Shown: piece after piece, positions 10,981-23,095 of the stretch
Layout of the letters: every line of letters begins with the position of its first letter
Numbering within the stretch: position 1 is the first letter of the stretch
The notes under the pieces: model-generated
Databases searched by the model: none
Seen by the model: only the letters and a program-made list of their open reading frames with translations
What the model was told of the DNA's origin: nothing
Assembly (NCBI GenBank): GCA_026826555.1
Contig: JAKSZT010054576.1
Span: 13,665,250-13,729,249, forward strand
Length of the DNA stretch: 64,000 bases
From: Tolypeutes matacus
Lineage: Eukaryota > Chordata > Mammalia > Cingulata > Chlamyphoridae
Direction: 5' to 3'
Position numbers and translations under genes: made by a program

Positions 10981-11597
10981 AAGATGGTGGGGAGATTTGA
11001 GTTCTGGGGATGGGAAGAATTCTTAGGACATTCTCGGCTCAGTGGTTAGTGAATACATTTTTGGATAGTAGTGAAATTTCCACCATTTTGCCACTGGTTT
11101 GAGAATTCCTTTTGGGGATAAAACTATCTTTGCTTAGGAAAACACCTTGATGGACAGCTGTAAGGAAAAGTGAGACCTTGAAGTCGTAAGTCAGTAAAAG
11201 CCAAGTCAAGGACAAACAAGGGTTAATGATTCTATGGAAATGACCTTTAGTGGGGGGCTGGAGGAGAGACAAAAGAGATGAGGAAGGAGATGAGAAAGCA
11301 TCAGTGAGGGGATGCGGTGTGGCTGCCTGAGGACCACTGGCCAGTGAAGAATTTCCAGTGAAATTTGGTGAATCACCCAGCTTCATGCCTCTGTGAACAG
11401 TTGAGGAAACTGAGTCCCAGAGCAGCAAAATGATTGCAAAAAGTCCATCAATAATGAGTAGGAAAATGAAATAGTAAATGCCTTTCCAATTTTCTTCTGC
11501 TATGGAAAACTTTCAAGGGCTTCTCTGGAAAGAAACAAATAAATAACCAAGCTGCACTCCATATAAGTTTACACTCACATGAAAGGAAGAGAGTACA
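10981..11597. other. Mostly unique sequence, possible L2 continuation
   Basis: The first part may continue the antisense L2. The rest (including a 129-codon minus frame near 11,039-11,428) shows no recognisable protein or RNA. Confidence 0.4.
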
Positions 11598-11598
11598 C

Positions 11599-11632
<34 letters not shown>

Positions 11633-11752
11633 GTCCGTCCGTCCGTCCATCCATGCATCCATGCATCCGTTCATCCATCCGTTCATCCATCCATCTATCC
11701 ATCCATCTGTTCATCCACCTATTCATCCATCCATCCATCCATCCATCCTTCC
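11598..11752. repeat. ATCC tetranucleotide microsatellite
   Basis: About 155 bp of CATC units with interspersed CGTC, TGCATC and TATC variants. The long Pro/His/Ser and Met/Asp/Gly frames over it are repeat translations, not genes. Interrupted arrays of this type are length-variable in mammals. Confidence 0.95.
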
Positions 11753-11769
11753 TACTTTCTATTTATTTT

Positions 11770-11950
11770 CTCATTCAATAACTATTTATAGAGCATTTAT
11801 TCCATGGTGTGAGGTCAGGCATGCGTCAGAAGACAGATCCTGCAGAGCCCTCAAGGGCAAGACAAGGAATTTGAAATTTTTTCTGGGTAATGAAGACTCA
11901 TCTAAGGATTTTAAGCTGGGGTGACCTAATCTTATTTAAGTTAAATGATT
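11770..11950 (-). mobile_element. L2 fragment, antisense
   Basis: It starts TCATTCAATAACTATTTATAG and includes CCTGCAGAGCCCTCAAGGGC and a TTTTAAGCTGGGGTGACCTA block, matching the antisense L2 order seen in other copies in this window. Confidence 0.55.
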
Positions 11951-12054
11951 ATTTTGATGTGTAGATGTTGGATTGGACATGGCAAAAGTAAGAACAGGGA
12001 GATGTGACTCTCAAAATAATGCAGGCCACCAATCCTATTGCCTTCAGTTACCTG

Positions 12055-12560
12055 GGCTTCTGTGCAGTTCAACAAGCACTTATTGAGCAGCTATTATGTG
12101 CCAGTGTTTCCTGCCTTCCTGGTGCTCACACTACCTAAGGGGAGACAGAGAAGGAAGCCAACAATTGTAATTAGGGATAGGACAGCAGGATAAACATATG
12201 CTGTGACAGGACTGGGTGGGCTGCTTAACAAAGCCTAGCACAGGCAGAGACATCAAGGAGGGCTTCTTGGAGGAATTGGTGTTTGTGCTGAGGATGTAAG
12301 AATGCCTAGGACTTATCTAGGAAGGGCATTCTTGGCAATGGATGAGCAAAGGCCTAGAAGCATGACACAGTGTGTTTTAAGTGGGAAGCCACACGATTCC
12401 TTGGGGAATTAGATAGAATATTACTACATAGATATGTGTGATACTACACAGAGATGGGGGGATACAAGCTGATCAGTATTAGTGAAGAGGGAAATGAGCC
12501 TGGAGATATTGGCAGAGGCTAGGTCATTACAGACCTTATGTGGAATACATCCTGACAGTA
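12055..12560 (-). mobile_element. L2 LINE 3' region, antisense
   Basis: CAAGCACTTATTGAGCAGCT, GTGCCAGTGTTTCCTGC, then CAAGGAGGGCTTCTTGGAGG and GAGCAAAGGCCTAGAAGC follow the antisense L2 pattern of tail, then 3' UTR. Confidence 0.6.
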
Positions 12561-13438
12561 CTTGGGAGCCATTGATTATAAAAGGGAGAGGGTATAAACC
12601 CCCCTCCTTTGCTCCTGTCTGAGAGCAGAGCCATAGCCACAGGGAATGGTTTAAGGCTGAGACCAAAGGAAGCAAAATCCATATAGTGTTTGTTGGTATA
12701 AGGTGTATGTGTGGGCAGCATATTTCTGGGGGCAGTTACCTCTCTTGTAAAAAAATAACCTTTTCCCCTATTACACCAATAATCTATTTGTCTTGAAAGT
12801 TTAGAGTGTACAGACAAGAAAACATGAACAAAAATTTAAACCTGCAATTCTGTCACCTCGTGATAACTCTGTTAGCACTTTATTGTATGTTCCTCCTGAC
12901 TTTTAAAATTACATAACAATGATTTTTATATAAACGGGGCTGTAGTCGACACACTGCTTTTTAACTTGGCAATAAAGCATGAACAGTTTCCCCTGCCAGT
13001 AAAGGTGGGTTTCCAGTATCAGTTTGTAATGCCCACAGAATATTCTGTTGTTTGGGCATGCCACGAGGCCAGTTCTCCCTGACAGTGAACCAGCAGCCTG
13101 CTGGCCTCTGCCCAGCCTTGTAGCCCCTGCAGTGACACTGCAGTCAGAGGCCAATCCCTGCTAGTTTCTACTAATGGACAAAGGCAGTGCACTGAGGGTC
13201 TTTGGAAATGAGTGAGAACACAAAAGGGAAACTTCCCAACCAAGCATTCTGTTGACCACAACTTCCCCTTTTCTCATTCCAGTTCATCCAGATTCGATTG
13301 CATTTTGGAAGACAAGCCGAGTAGTCATCAGTTAGTTGAATCTGACAATTGTTTAATTTCACCTGCTTTTTAGGTGAATGATTTAGGTGAATGATTTCCA
13401 ATCCCAGTGATCTCAAAGGGTGTTGCAACCACCTATAA
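12561..13438. other. Mostly unique; weak L1 3'-UTR-like relic near 12,770-13,000
   Basis: Around 12,770-13,000 the text has the flavour of an old L1 3' region (ATGAACAAAAATTTAAACCTGC, then TGCTTTTTAACTTGGCAATA). The match is weak. The remainder is unique DNA with short uninformative open frames. Confidence 0.3.
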
Positions 13439-13500
13439 ATTTTTTTTTTTTTTTAGTTTTCTTTCTTTCTTTCTTTCTGTTCGTTTGTTTGTTCTTTAAA
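13439..13500. repeat. Poly(T) plus CTTT-rich simple repeat
   Basis: A T-run followed by CTTT and GTTT tetranucleotides. It could be the tail of a decayed retroposon on the minus strand, but no body is recognisable. Confidence 0.7.
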
Positions 13501-13609
13501 ATCACAGAACCTCCCTTTTCTGAGCAGGGCAGCCTCAGAAGCACATGCTGACTGATGCTCAGAGCAGTAGTCTTTCATGGAAGTATTGCCAGTTATGGCT
13601 CTAAAGGGG

Positions 13610-13745
13610 TTTTTATGTACATGCTCTCAATTGATTATCTAAATAACCCAGCCAGGTAGGGCAGGGCCATTATTTTGTGAGGCTCAGGAGTATCCTGACT
13701 TGCCCAAAGCCGCCACCGAGTCATTGGGAGGTTACATGTCGGATC
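13610..13745 (-). repeat. MIR fragment, antisense
   Basis: CAATTGATTATCTAAATAAC followed by GCCATTATTTTGTGAGGCTC and CTTGCCCAAAGCCGCCACCG matches the antisense MIR layout. Confidence 0.5.
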
Positions 13746-14224
13746 AATTGTGCGAGCACATGCGTTTTCATGGAAGTTAGTCCATGCCACTCCCCATGAG
13801 GATCTGTAAGGTCCTCACAACTCAGAAAACACCAACACCAAAACGACTCTACTTTAAATTTGCCTGGCAGGTTTTCTGGAAACCTTCGTGGTTCCCTATG
13901 GAGAAAAGCTGGTTGCCTTTGAGTACGGCAGTGGACAGAGGGCTTACGCCATGCAAACAGCAAGTGCGGCAGACACTGGGTGGGGAAGAGGAAGCTTTGT
14001 AGAGAGGCCTTCTGTCCACTGGGTTGAGGTGGAAATGCAGCGATGTGTCCAGAGGCGCAGGCCAGGCAGCATCCAGGAGATTCCCAGGACCTCTCCATCC
14101 CTCCCCATCTCTGCCGCAAGCACCTTGGTCCAAGGCACCAGCCTCCAAGCATGGTCAAGAGAAAGAGCAGCCAGATTTGAGATTTGTCTTCCAGCGTGCA
14201 CTGCTGGCCCCCTTTCTCCCTTAG
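13746..14224. other. Unique sequence with overlapping chance open frames
   Basis: Several overlapping frames of 66-169 codons occur on both strands, none with a recognisable domain. The overlap in many frames reflects GC content rather than coding selection. No repeat was recognised. Confidence 0.4.
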
Positions 14225-14660
14225 TCTCAAAGCTGCCAGAATGATGTCTAATCCTGACTCCCCCTTCCTTAAAGCCTCCCATGCTTTCCCACAGCCCTCA
14301 GAATAAGTCTCAGCTCATACAAGGTCTGCAAAACCCAGGTGCATTGCCTAAGCCTCCCATCCCCTCCTCCTCCCTCCCTCTACTCCAGCCACACGGGCTT
14401 CTTGCCTCCAGCACCCTGAACTTGCTCTGCCCTCAGGCCTTTTCATTTGGGGAAAATTTTCTCTCCCTAGATATTTGCCAGACTGCATCCTTATCATCAT
14501 TCAGGTCTCTGCCCAGATGCCACCTCCTCCCAGAAGCCTTCCTGGACACCGTTCCAAAGTAACTTGATGTTCGCTTTTCTTCCCAACCCTCATCTCTACG
14601 AAAATGCTGTCTTCTTTCATTACTTATAATCTGGCTCATTCAGTAGATGTAGCTCCATCA
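14225..14660 (+). mobile_element. L2 LINE 3' region, sense
   Basis: The L2 order is clear: CTCAGAATAAGTCTCAGCTC, a CTCCAGCCACACGGGCTTC block, CCCTCAGGCCTTTTCATTTG, CATTCAGGTCTCTGCCCAG and CCAGAAGCCTTCCTGGACA. Confidence 0.75.
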
Positions 14661-14829
14661 GACAGAGTCTGACACACACATCCTCAATAAAAACTTGTAA
14701 AGGTGGGTAGGTCTATCCTTCAAGTCGAAGATCACCAGATCCCAGTTTCCTCACAGGAAACCTGGAGGAGATAAGCGGTACAGGTAAATGACTTCCTCCT
14801 CCAAGCCCGGGAGACTTATTTTCACCCCA

Positions 14830-15340
14830 CTTAGTAGTGAATGAAGTTACCTGCTGGTAAGAGGACGTCATGAGGCCCGTAATTAGTTCCCTGATTATTC
14901 AGAATTGCAGTGATCATGGCTAACGGATGGTGTTCTCCACACAAACCTGTAGGAGCGCCAGGTCGTTTGGCAGCTCCTGCACTCCCGAGAAGGCAGATCA
15001 ATATCCGTCTGATTTGTTTAAAAATAACAAATAAACAATGCGGAGCTGCTTGCAAGGTTTGCGTTCCTCCTTTGCTGAAATTTGGGGAAAGGAGGCAGCT
15101 CGAAATTGCCAGTTAGGAGAAGACAGGCAGATCGCATTTACTGCTCAATCGGATCTCCCTATAATCATAGCTAATAACTGTAGTTTTCTCCTACTAAACA
15201 ATTCTGTTATTTTAAAGCTTCTAGTTAGTGAGATAGCTAAATGGTGCTCAGGGGCCAGCCACGGAGAAGACGCCTCTAAAGTGCAAGTGGAAGGTCATTT
15301 TTTCCCACTTTGTGCTAATTTTATCACAGGCTGAGGGTGA
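14830..15340. promoter_or_regulatory. Candidate conserved non-coding element
   Basis: This is a repeat-free island of about 500 bp between L2 copies. It contains homeobox-like cores (GTAATTAG at 14,879), a forkhead/SOX-like AAATAAACAATG (15,028-15,039) and other AT-rich motif clusters within a balanced-composition stretch. Long ordinary codon structure is absent. The enhancer call rests only on composition and motif look; no alignment was possible. Confidence 0.3.
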
Positions 15341-15479
15341 CCTGCTAACATGGGCGGGGAGAGGCACCTAGACGTGTATGGTGAGGTTGCCCTACCTGAA
15401 GCATGGAATCCCACACGGTTCCCTGGAAGATGAAAGGAACTGGTGGTTCTTTTAGGATCATGGCTAGAGAAGGCTTCTC

Positions 15480-15700
15480 TACCTCAATTCATGCTTAATC
15501 TGGGCTCCTCCCTGACCCAGGCCATCCCCTAAATATCTTAATACATCCCTTTTCAGCAGAAACCCTGCAAGGGCTTCCCATTGCCCTTAGGATAAGCCTA
15601 ACCCCACCCCGCCCCCTACCTCTCCAGCCTCATCTTCCCGGGCCCATCCACAACCCCATTTCCTTCAAGCTCCTGCTACCAGGAATTCATTCTCATCTGC
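15480..15700 (+). mobile_element. L2 fragment, sense
   Basis: AGGGCTTCCCATTGCCCTTA, GGATAAGCCTAACC, then CTACCTCTCCAGCCTCATCT is the L2 3' UTR order. Confidence 0.7.
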
Positions 15701-15704
15701 ATGT

Positions 15705-15960
15705 AGCAGAGGGGTGAAGGTTACAGACTCTGGGAGCCTCCCTTGGTTCTAATCCCAGCTCCACCACTTATCAGCTGTGTGAACTTGACAAGCCTTTTGA
15801 TCTCTTGGGGCCACAGTTGCCACATCTGTACCCTGGGGAGACTAAAGCCCCTGCCTTGGAAGGCAGCTGTGAGCAGTAAGGGCGTTCACGGCGGCACAGT
15901 ACATCGAACAGCAGCTGGTACTCGCCAAGTTCCCGGGCGACGTTAGGTGTTAGCATCACT
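15705..15960 (+). repeat. MIR SINE, sense
   Basis: ACAGACTCTGGGAGCCTCCC, TCTAATCCCAGCTCCACCAC, TTATCAGCTGTGTGAACTTG and a GCCACATCTGTACCCTGGGG block are the MIR body in order. Confidence 0.7.
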
Positions 15961-15964
15961 CCAC

Positions 15965-16200
15965 AAACATGCTTTTTGCTCTTTACACATGCTGTTTCCT
16001 GTGGGACATTTCTTTCTGTCCCAACCCCTTATTCTCTTGTCTGATTCATTTCTCGGATTTCAGTTTAGCTATTACCTCTTCCTGGAACCCTTCCAGATCC
16101 CACATCCGTGGATTTGGTATCTTCCTCTTTGATCCCACAGCACCCTCACCGTCCTCCACGCAGATTTCACCGCCTGCACCGCCTGTTTGTTTGTCCGTCT
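15965..16200 (+). mobile_element. L2 fragment, sense
   Basis: CACATGCTGTTTCCTGTGGG, then TTTCAGTTTAGCTATTACCT and CTTCCTGGAACCCTTCCAGA, as in the L2 3' UTR. Confidence 0.6.
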
Positions 16201-16211
16201 TACCCGCCACA

Positions 16212-16440
16212 CGAGGGTTTCTCAACCTCGGCATGATGGACATTTGAGGCTGGATGATTCTTTGTTGGGGGGTGGCTGTCCTGTGCATTGTAGGATGTTT
16301 ATAGCATCTCTGGCCTCTCCCCACCAGGTGCCAGGACCACAGCCTTCCCACCTAGTTGTGACAACCAAAGATGTTTTCACACACGACCAAATGTCCCTGG
16401 GCTGAGAATGGTGGTAAAAATCGCCCCTGGTGGAAGCACC
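16212..16440 (-). mobile_element. MER20 hAT-Charlie MITE, antisense
   Basis: The full MER20 order is visible in reverse: GGGTTTCTCAACCTCGGCAT, TGGATGATTCTTTGTTGGGG, CTGTCCTGTGCATTGTAGGA, GTTGTGACAACC and ACCAAATGTCCCTGGG. Two further copies lie at 56,240-56,456 and 60,048-60,243. Confidence 0.85.
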
Positions 16441-16559
16441 AGCCTCTGCTCTGCAAGGGCTGCTGATTGCACTTCTCTTGCCCACCCAAAACCCCTAGGC
16501 CCTAGAACTGCACCAAGGTCTCTCGGGTCCTCGGTACGTATCTGCCAGATGCATGAACA

Positions 16560-16715
16560 GAGGTTCTGGGTGAAGCAGCAAAGCCAGCTGCAGACTAAAG
16601 TCAGAGGACGTGGGTTCTCATCCTGGGAGTGCAAGTTAATTGCTCGTGTGAGCCCTGGCAATCCTCCTCTCTGGGCCTGAGATTGGTTCTCTACAAAATG
16701 ACTTGGCCAACAGCC
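16560..16715 (+). repeat. MIR fragment, sense
   Basis: GACGTGGGTTCTCATCCTGG, TGTGAGCCCTGGCAATCCTC and CTCTGGGCCTGAGATTGG match the MIR body with many substitutions. Confidence 0.5.
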
Positions 16716-16845
16716 CTAGCTCCTTAAAATGCCCTGGGTGGCAGGGGGAAGCATCGCCTCGGAGTGTGTTCGAAATGCAAATTCTCCTTTGGGGCTGGAT
16801 CCCTGGACATTGTGTTTTCACACGATCTGCAGGTAACTCATTCAT

Positions 16846-17015
16846 GCTTCAGGGCTTCTCACCCCTGGCTGGCCTTAGAATTCAGCTGGAATGCTTTCAG
16901 GCCTGGGGTGCCAGCTTCTCAGACCCACTGAAGGAGAATCTCTGGGGCTGAGGCTTGTCTTTGGCATTTTTCACCTCCCTTGGGTGATTCCAATGCACAG
17001 AGGTGCTGAGACTCT
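16846..17015 (+). mobile_element. MER5-like hAT-Charlie MITE
   Basis: The block from GCTTCAGGGCTTCTCACC through AGACCCACTGAAGGAGAATC to GGGTGATTCCAATGCACAG has the MER5-type layout. The exact subfamily and orientation are not certain. Confidence 0.5.
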
Positions 17016-17346
17016 CTCTCAAGGCAGACGCTGCCCTCATGCTCTGTGCTTCTTCAGTGAAACGTTTTGGAAATTGCATTAACTTTTTCAGTCCACCAGA
17101 GGGCCATTCACAACGCTGAGATGGGACAAGGTGATCTTTTCAGGGCATAGAGCACAGGGAGCCATGGACCACAAACCATAGGTTGAATTAAGTCTATGAG
17201 ACCTTCCTCCCAAGCTCTGCCTGGGAAAAAATTCTGACCAAAGTATGAAACATCAGAAGTGACTGTAAGATTTTACTCCTGTTCCTCACAGCCCTCCCAG
17301 GACAGCAAAGAAGGATGAACAAACTCTAAAGCAGGGCTCTCTACTT
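17016..17346. other. Unique flank of the PSMA3 retrocopy
   Basis: No gene or repeat recognised; the sequence leads into the left target-site duplication at 17,347. Confidence 0.5.
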
Positions 17347-17493
17347 GACCCGCTAGGTTTTTTTTTTTTTTTTTTTTTTGATTCTAAGACAAAAATTTAA
17401 TGAGAATTTATTATTGGGTATATAATAATCCATAGGGCTAAATAGTTTACATGGGACTGTAGTAGAAATTTAAAACAGAAGCAGATGTAAATG

Positions 17494-18504
<1,011 letters not shown>

Positions 18505-18784
18505 CTAGTTTAAAAAGCCATACCAGGAATCCTTTAATGTAATTTATTTCTGAAACCCTCCACATCTCTGGTTCCATGAAAGCTTCCGATTGCAGGAGGT
18601 AGCTGCAGTATCATAAGCAGAGGAGTGGACGTGAAGTCAGACATGCCTGTGTCTTTCTGAGTAAACCATGTCTCTCTCCCAAACTTCAGATCTTAAATGG
18701 GTAATAAAACTTTGCTGCTGGGCTGTGATAAGGATCAGCAAGGCCAATGGTGAAGCACCAGCACAGAAGAGTTGTTGTAATAAA

Positions 18785-18915
18785 TCAGTGGTTCTCAAAG
18801 TGTGGCCCCTGGAGAAGGACCATCTGCACCACCTGTTTACTTGTTAGAAATGCAGATTTTCAGGTCCCACTCGATACACACTGAATCAGAAACTCTGGGG
18901 TTGGGACCAATAACT
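18785..18915 (-). mobile_element. MER5A-like MITE, antisense
   Basis: CAGTGGTTCTCAAAGTGTGG, GTTAGAAATGCAGATTTTCA and CTGAATCAGAAACTCTGGGG are the MER5A blocks in reverse orientation. The right end is lost. Confidence 0.8.
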
Positions 18916-18929
18916 TCACCTCTGCGAGC

Positions 18930-19095
18930 CTTCGTTTTCTCCTTCTTAAAGTTAGAATAATAACTGTACCTGTATCCCAGAGACTCACAGTAAGGATTAA
19001 ATGATAGATGCCTAGACAACTTAGCACAGAGCCTGGCACACAGTTAGAGCTCAGTGAATGGTAGATGCTGCTGTTTTTATTGATTATTATTATCT
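18930..19095 (+). repeat. MIR 3' part, sense
   Basis: AGTTAGAATAATAACTGTAC, AGGATTAAATGATAGATGCC and AGCACAGAGCCTGGCACACA match the MIR second half. Confidence 0.7.
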
Positions 19096-20394
19096 TCAAA
19101 GCCCTTTGGCCCATGCAAACCTCAGAAAGCAGCTTTTGTTGAAACTCTGCACAAACAGTTCTTGTTGAACTTTACAAAATGTCATCTTTGGGCTCAGAAT
19201 GCTTCCTGCAGACCATGTGCTGAGCAAGAGTTAGGGTGCACTGCTCATGCCTTGGCCAGCATTCTAGCTCCTTGAGAGAGGCCATACGTCAGAGCAACCT
19301 AGCTATGTATTGCTGTTGCTACGATGGGTTGTGATCTGTTTAAGTGTGCCCAGGAATTAGAAAGACCATCTTTGTTCTTACCAGTCAGGAGCAAGGAGAT
19401 GAGCTTGGGGGTGGGGATGGGGGGGCAAACAGCAAAGTGCACCTGAAATATAATCTACCCATGGTCAGAGGAAACATAAAAGATGCTGAAGGAGAGAAAC
19501 AGAGTCTGCTCCAAGCGACCTTGCAGCAGTTGCAGAGAAGCTTCTAGATGAATCAACAGTAGCAGAGGTTTGCCCGATGTTTGCAGGCATCCTAACGGGA
19601 TGCCCGCAGAGCCAGCCGGGTTTGTAGTTGGGGAGAGGAAGGTGGAATTGAAATTTACCTTCATGCATTGCAACTTTCAATAATCAGAAGTGGAGAATCA
19701 CTCAGCTGCACATAGTTTACCTTTAACAAAATTGGAATTCTCCTCCTCGCCTCTTGCAAGCGAATTTTTTCCTTGCTCAGATCTCCTGTGTCTCCCCCAC
19801 TGGCCCCAGCCCTGTAAGGGCTCATCTTGCCCTGAGGGTTTAACTGGCCATTAGCTAAATATAAATCACAGGACCTTTAGGCTAGCTGTATTTAGCAAAA
19901 GTCAAGAACCCAAATGCCTTGGGAGCTAGGGATTTATCAGAAGTGTGTGAGTGATAGTGAGAAGTTGGGAATAAAGAATGAAAGCCTCACCAAAGAGTGT
20001 ATAAATTAAAATATATGCTTTAATGTAAATTGCATCCATAAAACAAATTAAATGTATAATATAACTATATAATGTCTGTATTGCCTGTATAATTTAAATG
20101 TACAATCACAATATCCACGGTCGCATGGAACTAGATTCCAATGACTATGGATTTAAGAGGCATTTGGCTGAGAACACTGGGTGTGAGAAGCAGGGTGCCC
20201 TCTCTCCCTGGTTCTGACAGGAGTTTATTCAAATGAGAATTGCATGAAGCCGGTCCAGCACCCACGATGAGCTCGGGAAGACTAGCCCCCTCCCCCCACC
20301 TCCATGACAAAAGTCCTTTCACAAGGGAAAGCTTCCCAGCCTGCCTTTGAGGGGCAAGCCTCTTCTGTGAGGACTCGGTCCCCAGGGTTTCAAG
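19096..20394. other. Unique sequence, AT-rich in its second half
   Basis: No gene or repeat recognised in about 1.3 kb. A run of AT-rich sequence lies near 19,990-20,110. Frames here are short and overlapping. Confidence 0.45.
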
Positions 20395-20600
20395 AAATCC
20401 ATTCAGCACTGGGTTTGAATCCCAGTTCTTGTGGGCTGCTTGTTAGCTGTGTGAGCTTGGATGTGTTTTTAACTCCTCTGAGCCTCGGTTTCCTCCTATG
20501 GAAAACGGGGGTAATCACACCGATCTCTTGGAATTATCGTAAATATCAGACATTGCTGCAAAGGGCCCAGCAATATTTCTAACACATGGTGACTTTCAAC
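20395..20600 (+). repeat. MIR SINE, sense
   Basis: GGGTTTGAATCCCAGTTCTT, GTTAGCTGTGTGAGCTTGG, CTCTGAGCCTCGGTTTCCTC and ACGGGGGTAATCACACC are clear MIR blocks. Confidence 0.8.
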
Positions 20601-20864
20601 CAACAGTTCTTGTTGCTGTTGCTTATTATTTTTCTTATGTCACTCCAAAATTATGATTCAAGACGAGCCTATCAAATGGCAAGATAAATTATTGTTAAGA
20701 GCAGAGAGAAAGCAGGCTACAGAATTTTAGGAGAATGTGTTATTCTTTGGAGATGCATGCTGATGTAGTAGTGGTGTATATCATGATATTTGCATTTATT
20801 TTTATATTTATATATGCATTTATTTTTAAATAGTTCAGAAAAACCTCACTGTATGCATATGTAT

Positions 20865-20935
20865 GTGTGTGTGCATGTGTAGAGGGGTGGGGGAAAGAGG
20901 AAGAGAGAAACAGAGAGAGAGAGAGAGAGAGGGTA
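20865..20935. repeat. TG and GA microsatellites
   Basis: A short TG-rich run is followed by a G-rich stretch and then GA units at 20,912-20,932. Confidence 0.85.
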
Positions 20936-21004
20936 TTGCAAGGTTTATCACCTTTTGGTTCTAAGGTGGAGGATATGTAGACAATCACTTTCAGCCTTTC
21001 CTTT

Positions 21005-21225
21005 CTCTGGAGCCAGATTGCCTGGGCATGAATCTCTGCTCCCCACTTACTACCTGTGTGATCACAACAGGCAAGTTACATAAACTCTCTGTGCCTCAAT
21101 TTCACCATCATAAATGCTCACCATGATAGAAGCTACATCACAGGGTTTTTGCAAGGACGAAATGAGTTAATATGCTTGGAACAATTCATTGAAAAGAGTA
21201 GGCAGTCGATACATATTAGCTCTTT
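21005..21225 (+). repeat. MIR SINE, sense
   Basis: GATTGCCTGGGCATGAATCT, CTTACTACCTGTGTGATCAC, ACTCTCTGTGCCTCAATTTC and ACGAAATGAGTTAATATGCT are MIR blocks in order. Confidence 0.8.
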
Positions 21226-21236
21226 AGTTAACTGTT

Positions 21237-21390
21237 TGTGAGAGAGAGAGAGAGAGGAAGGGAGAGAGATGCAGACATTCATACTTAGATGGATAGAAAA
21301 ATGGAAGGGCTGATGGATGGATGGATGCATACATGGATAAAAGGACGGATGGAGAAAGAGAGGGCTAGATGAGGAGAGGAAGGAAAACTG
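21237..21390. repeat. GA and GGAT-rich simple repeats
   Basis: GA units at 21,240-21,256 are followed by interrupted GGAT tetranucleotides up to about 21,350. Confidence 0.75.
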
Positions 21391-21789
21391 GAAGCTGTAC
21401 TGTGATTTTTTTTTATTCTTTGTAGCTTTCAGTGTCTTCCATGTTTTCTGCACGTGGCATAATTCGCTTTGTCAACAAGGTAAAAGTTATTACGGATAAT
21501 ATGTAAATTGTGTAATGCCCACCAGCTTCCTTGGAACCATTTCAGAAGGAGGTGGTTGCCAGCATGCAAACGCAGCTGGAGGGCTTGATTTTTCCCCCCA
21601 GATGTGCTCCTTGCTCCACGTGGGCACAGACAGGTGTGCGGCCAGCAGAGAGCCATCACCTGGCTCCCAGTGTAGAGGTGCCCTCTGTCCGCTACCCTCC
21701 CCCCTGGGGATGCCGCCTCCCTCCAGAGCCAATTTCAGTCCAGTCTCCCTTTGGTGCCCTTGTGGAGATGAGAGTCCTGCTCGGCCGAG

Positions 21790-22200
21790 GATGGAGACTC
21801 CCTAACGGCAGCGCATGTAGAATAGGGCCTGGCATCTGGGCTGCATCTTAAACACCTTCCGCATCATTAGGCAGTCCCCATCGCTCACAGGGCTGACGGC
21901 TGCCTGACAGGGGCCTCGCGGCTCAGCGGCAGGCTCAGCCCGTCCATCCGGCCGGGGCATCCTGCCAAGAGCCTCCAGCCGAGGAGCGGCCACTCCTAGG
22001 TCACCTCGTGCTAGTCGGGATGACCCGATGGGGGGAAACCAGCCTGGCGTCCCCCAGCAGGCCCTCGTAGGAATCCAGATTAGAGAGCCCAGCTGTAAGG
22101 TGCGTTGCAGCCACTCTCCTTTGGAGCACGAATCCTATTTGTAAGTCATAATAAGCCCTTTCATTTTATGATCTCACTCTCGCTCAAATCCTGCAGCCAC
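21790..22200. promoter_or_regulatory. CpG-rich unique patch, candidate regulatory element
   Basis: CpG dinucleotides cluster at about 21,850-22,110 (for example GACGGC, CTCGCGGCTCAGCGGC, CATCCGGCCGGGG, GAGGAGCGGCC), whereas neighbouring DNA is CpG-poor. The patch is not inside a recognisable repeat. Frames on both strands are short. CpG retention suggests low germline methylation or constraint; no TATA box or exon is evident. Confidence 0.35.
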
Positions 22201-22264
22201 CCAGGAATTCTTTGAGTTTCTCTAACAGGCCTGGAACTTTCCTTTATAACAACACTCACACATG

Positions 22265-22440
22265 CAAATCCTTCTGTCTGTGCATCTTCTCTTCCCCTTC
22301 CCCTCCTGCTGTTCTGGTCACCTCCTCAGAGAGGTCCTCCCAGATCACACTGTATCAAGAGGTCTCCCATCCTCATCATCCTTTATCTTGGTGCTTTTAT
22401 TATTCCTTCCTGAGCCTCAGCTTCCTTATTTGTAAATGAG
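22265..22440 (+). mobile_element. L2 fragment, sense
   Basis: GTCACCTCCTCAGAGAGGTC, CTCCCAGATCACACTGTATC and GTGCTTTTATTATTCC match the L2 3' UTR. Confidence 0.65.
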
Positions 22441-22779
22441 AATAACAACTGCGTGGGGTATTCTCTGACTGCCTGTCCTTTCCCACCCTACTCTATGCCC
22501 CCCATGCCCTCTGGCTGGATTCAGGTAGACAGAGTCCAGGCTCTCTATTCCCCCTCTCCCTGCCTGCTGGCTCCGGATGGGCAGCCAGAAGCTCAGCTCT
22601 GGGAACCCCTCCCTCCTGTGCTCCTTCAGCCCCGAGCCTGCTAACAGCTCCCTGAGGTTGTCCGCCCCTGGGGACCCCAACAGACCTTGTTGGTTTCCTT
22701 GAGCCCTGCCCACAGCTTTCTAAATAGCTGGTCATTGCGCTGTTCTTAGCCGCCGCTTGGCGTGTGCCCGCTGTTTCCT

Positions 22780-22890
22780 GCCAGATTCTGACCCAGACAA
22801 TAACAGTACCTATCTCATGGGGCTGTGCAGATTGAATTCCTTTCAGTGCATGGCACAGAGTAAGTGCTCAGAAGCATTTGCTATTATTAC
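22780..22890 (+). repeat. MIR 3' part, sense
   Basis: ATAACAGTACCTATCTCATG, GGGCTGTGCAGATTGAATTC and CATGGCACAGAGTAAGTGCT are MIR 3' blocks. Confidence 0.75.
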
Positions 22891-22899
22891 TATTTGCTG

Positions 22900-23095
22900 T
22901 GAGTTTTCTTCCTCTCCCTTATCACACCTTGTACTTATTTGTGTGCTAATTGTTTCCTGCCTCTCTGGGTTGGTCTACAAGTTGCTTGAAGAGAAAGGCC
23001 GTGTCCATGTCTGTTTGTTTAACCCTGTGATAACCCAGAGCCTGGTGCCTCTAAAAATAGCAGGTGAATCATCGAACGGATAAACGAATGAGTAA
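22900..23095 (+). mobile_element. L2 3' end, sense
   Basis: ACCTTGTACTTATTTGTGTG, TACAAGTTGCTTGAAGAGAA and GAGCCTGGTGCCTC lead into a decayed L2 end with GATAAACGAATG. Confidence 0.55.

Noticed and set aside
11448..11791. Open frames rich in Pro/His/Ser or Met/Asp/Gly over 11,600-11,750
   Set aside because: They translate the ATCC tetranucleotide array.
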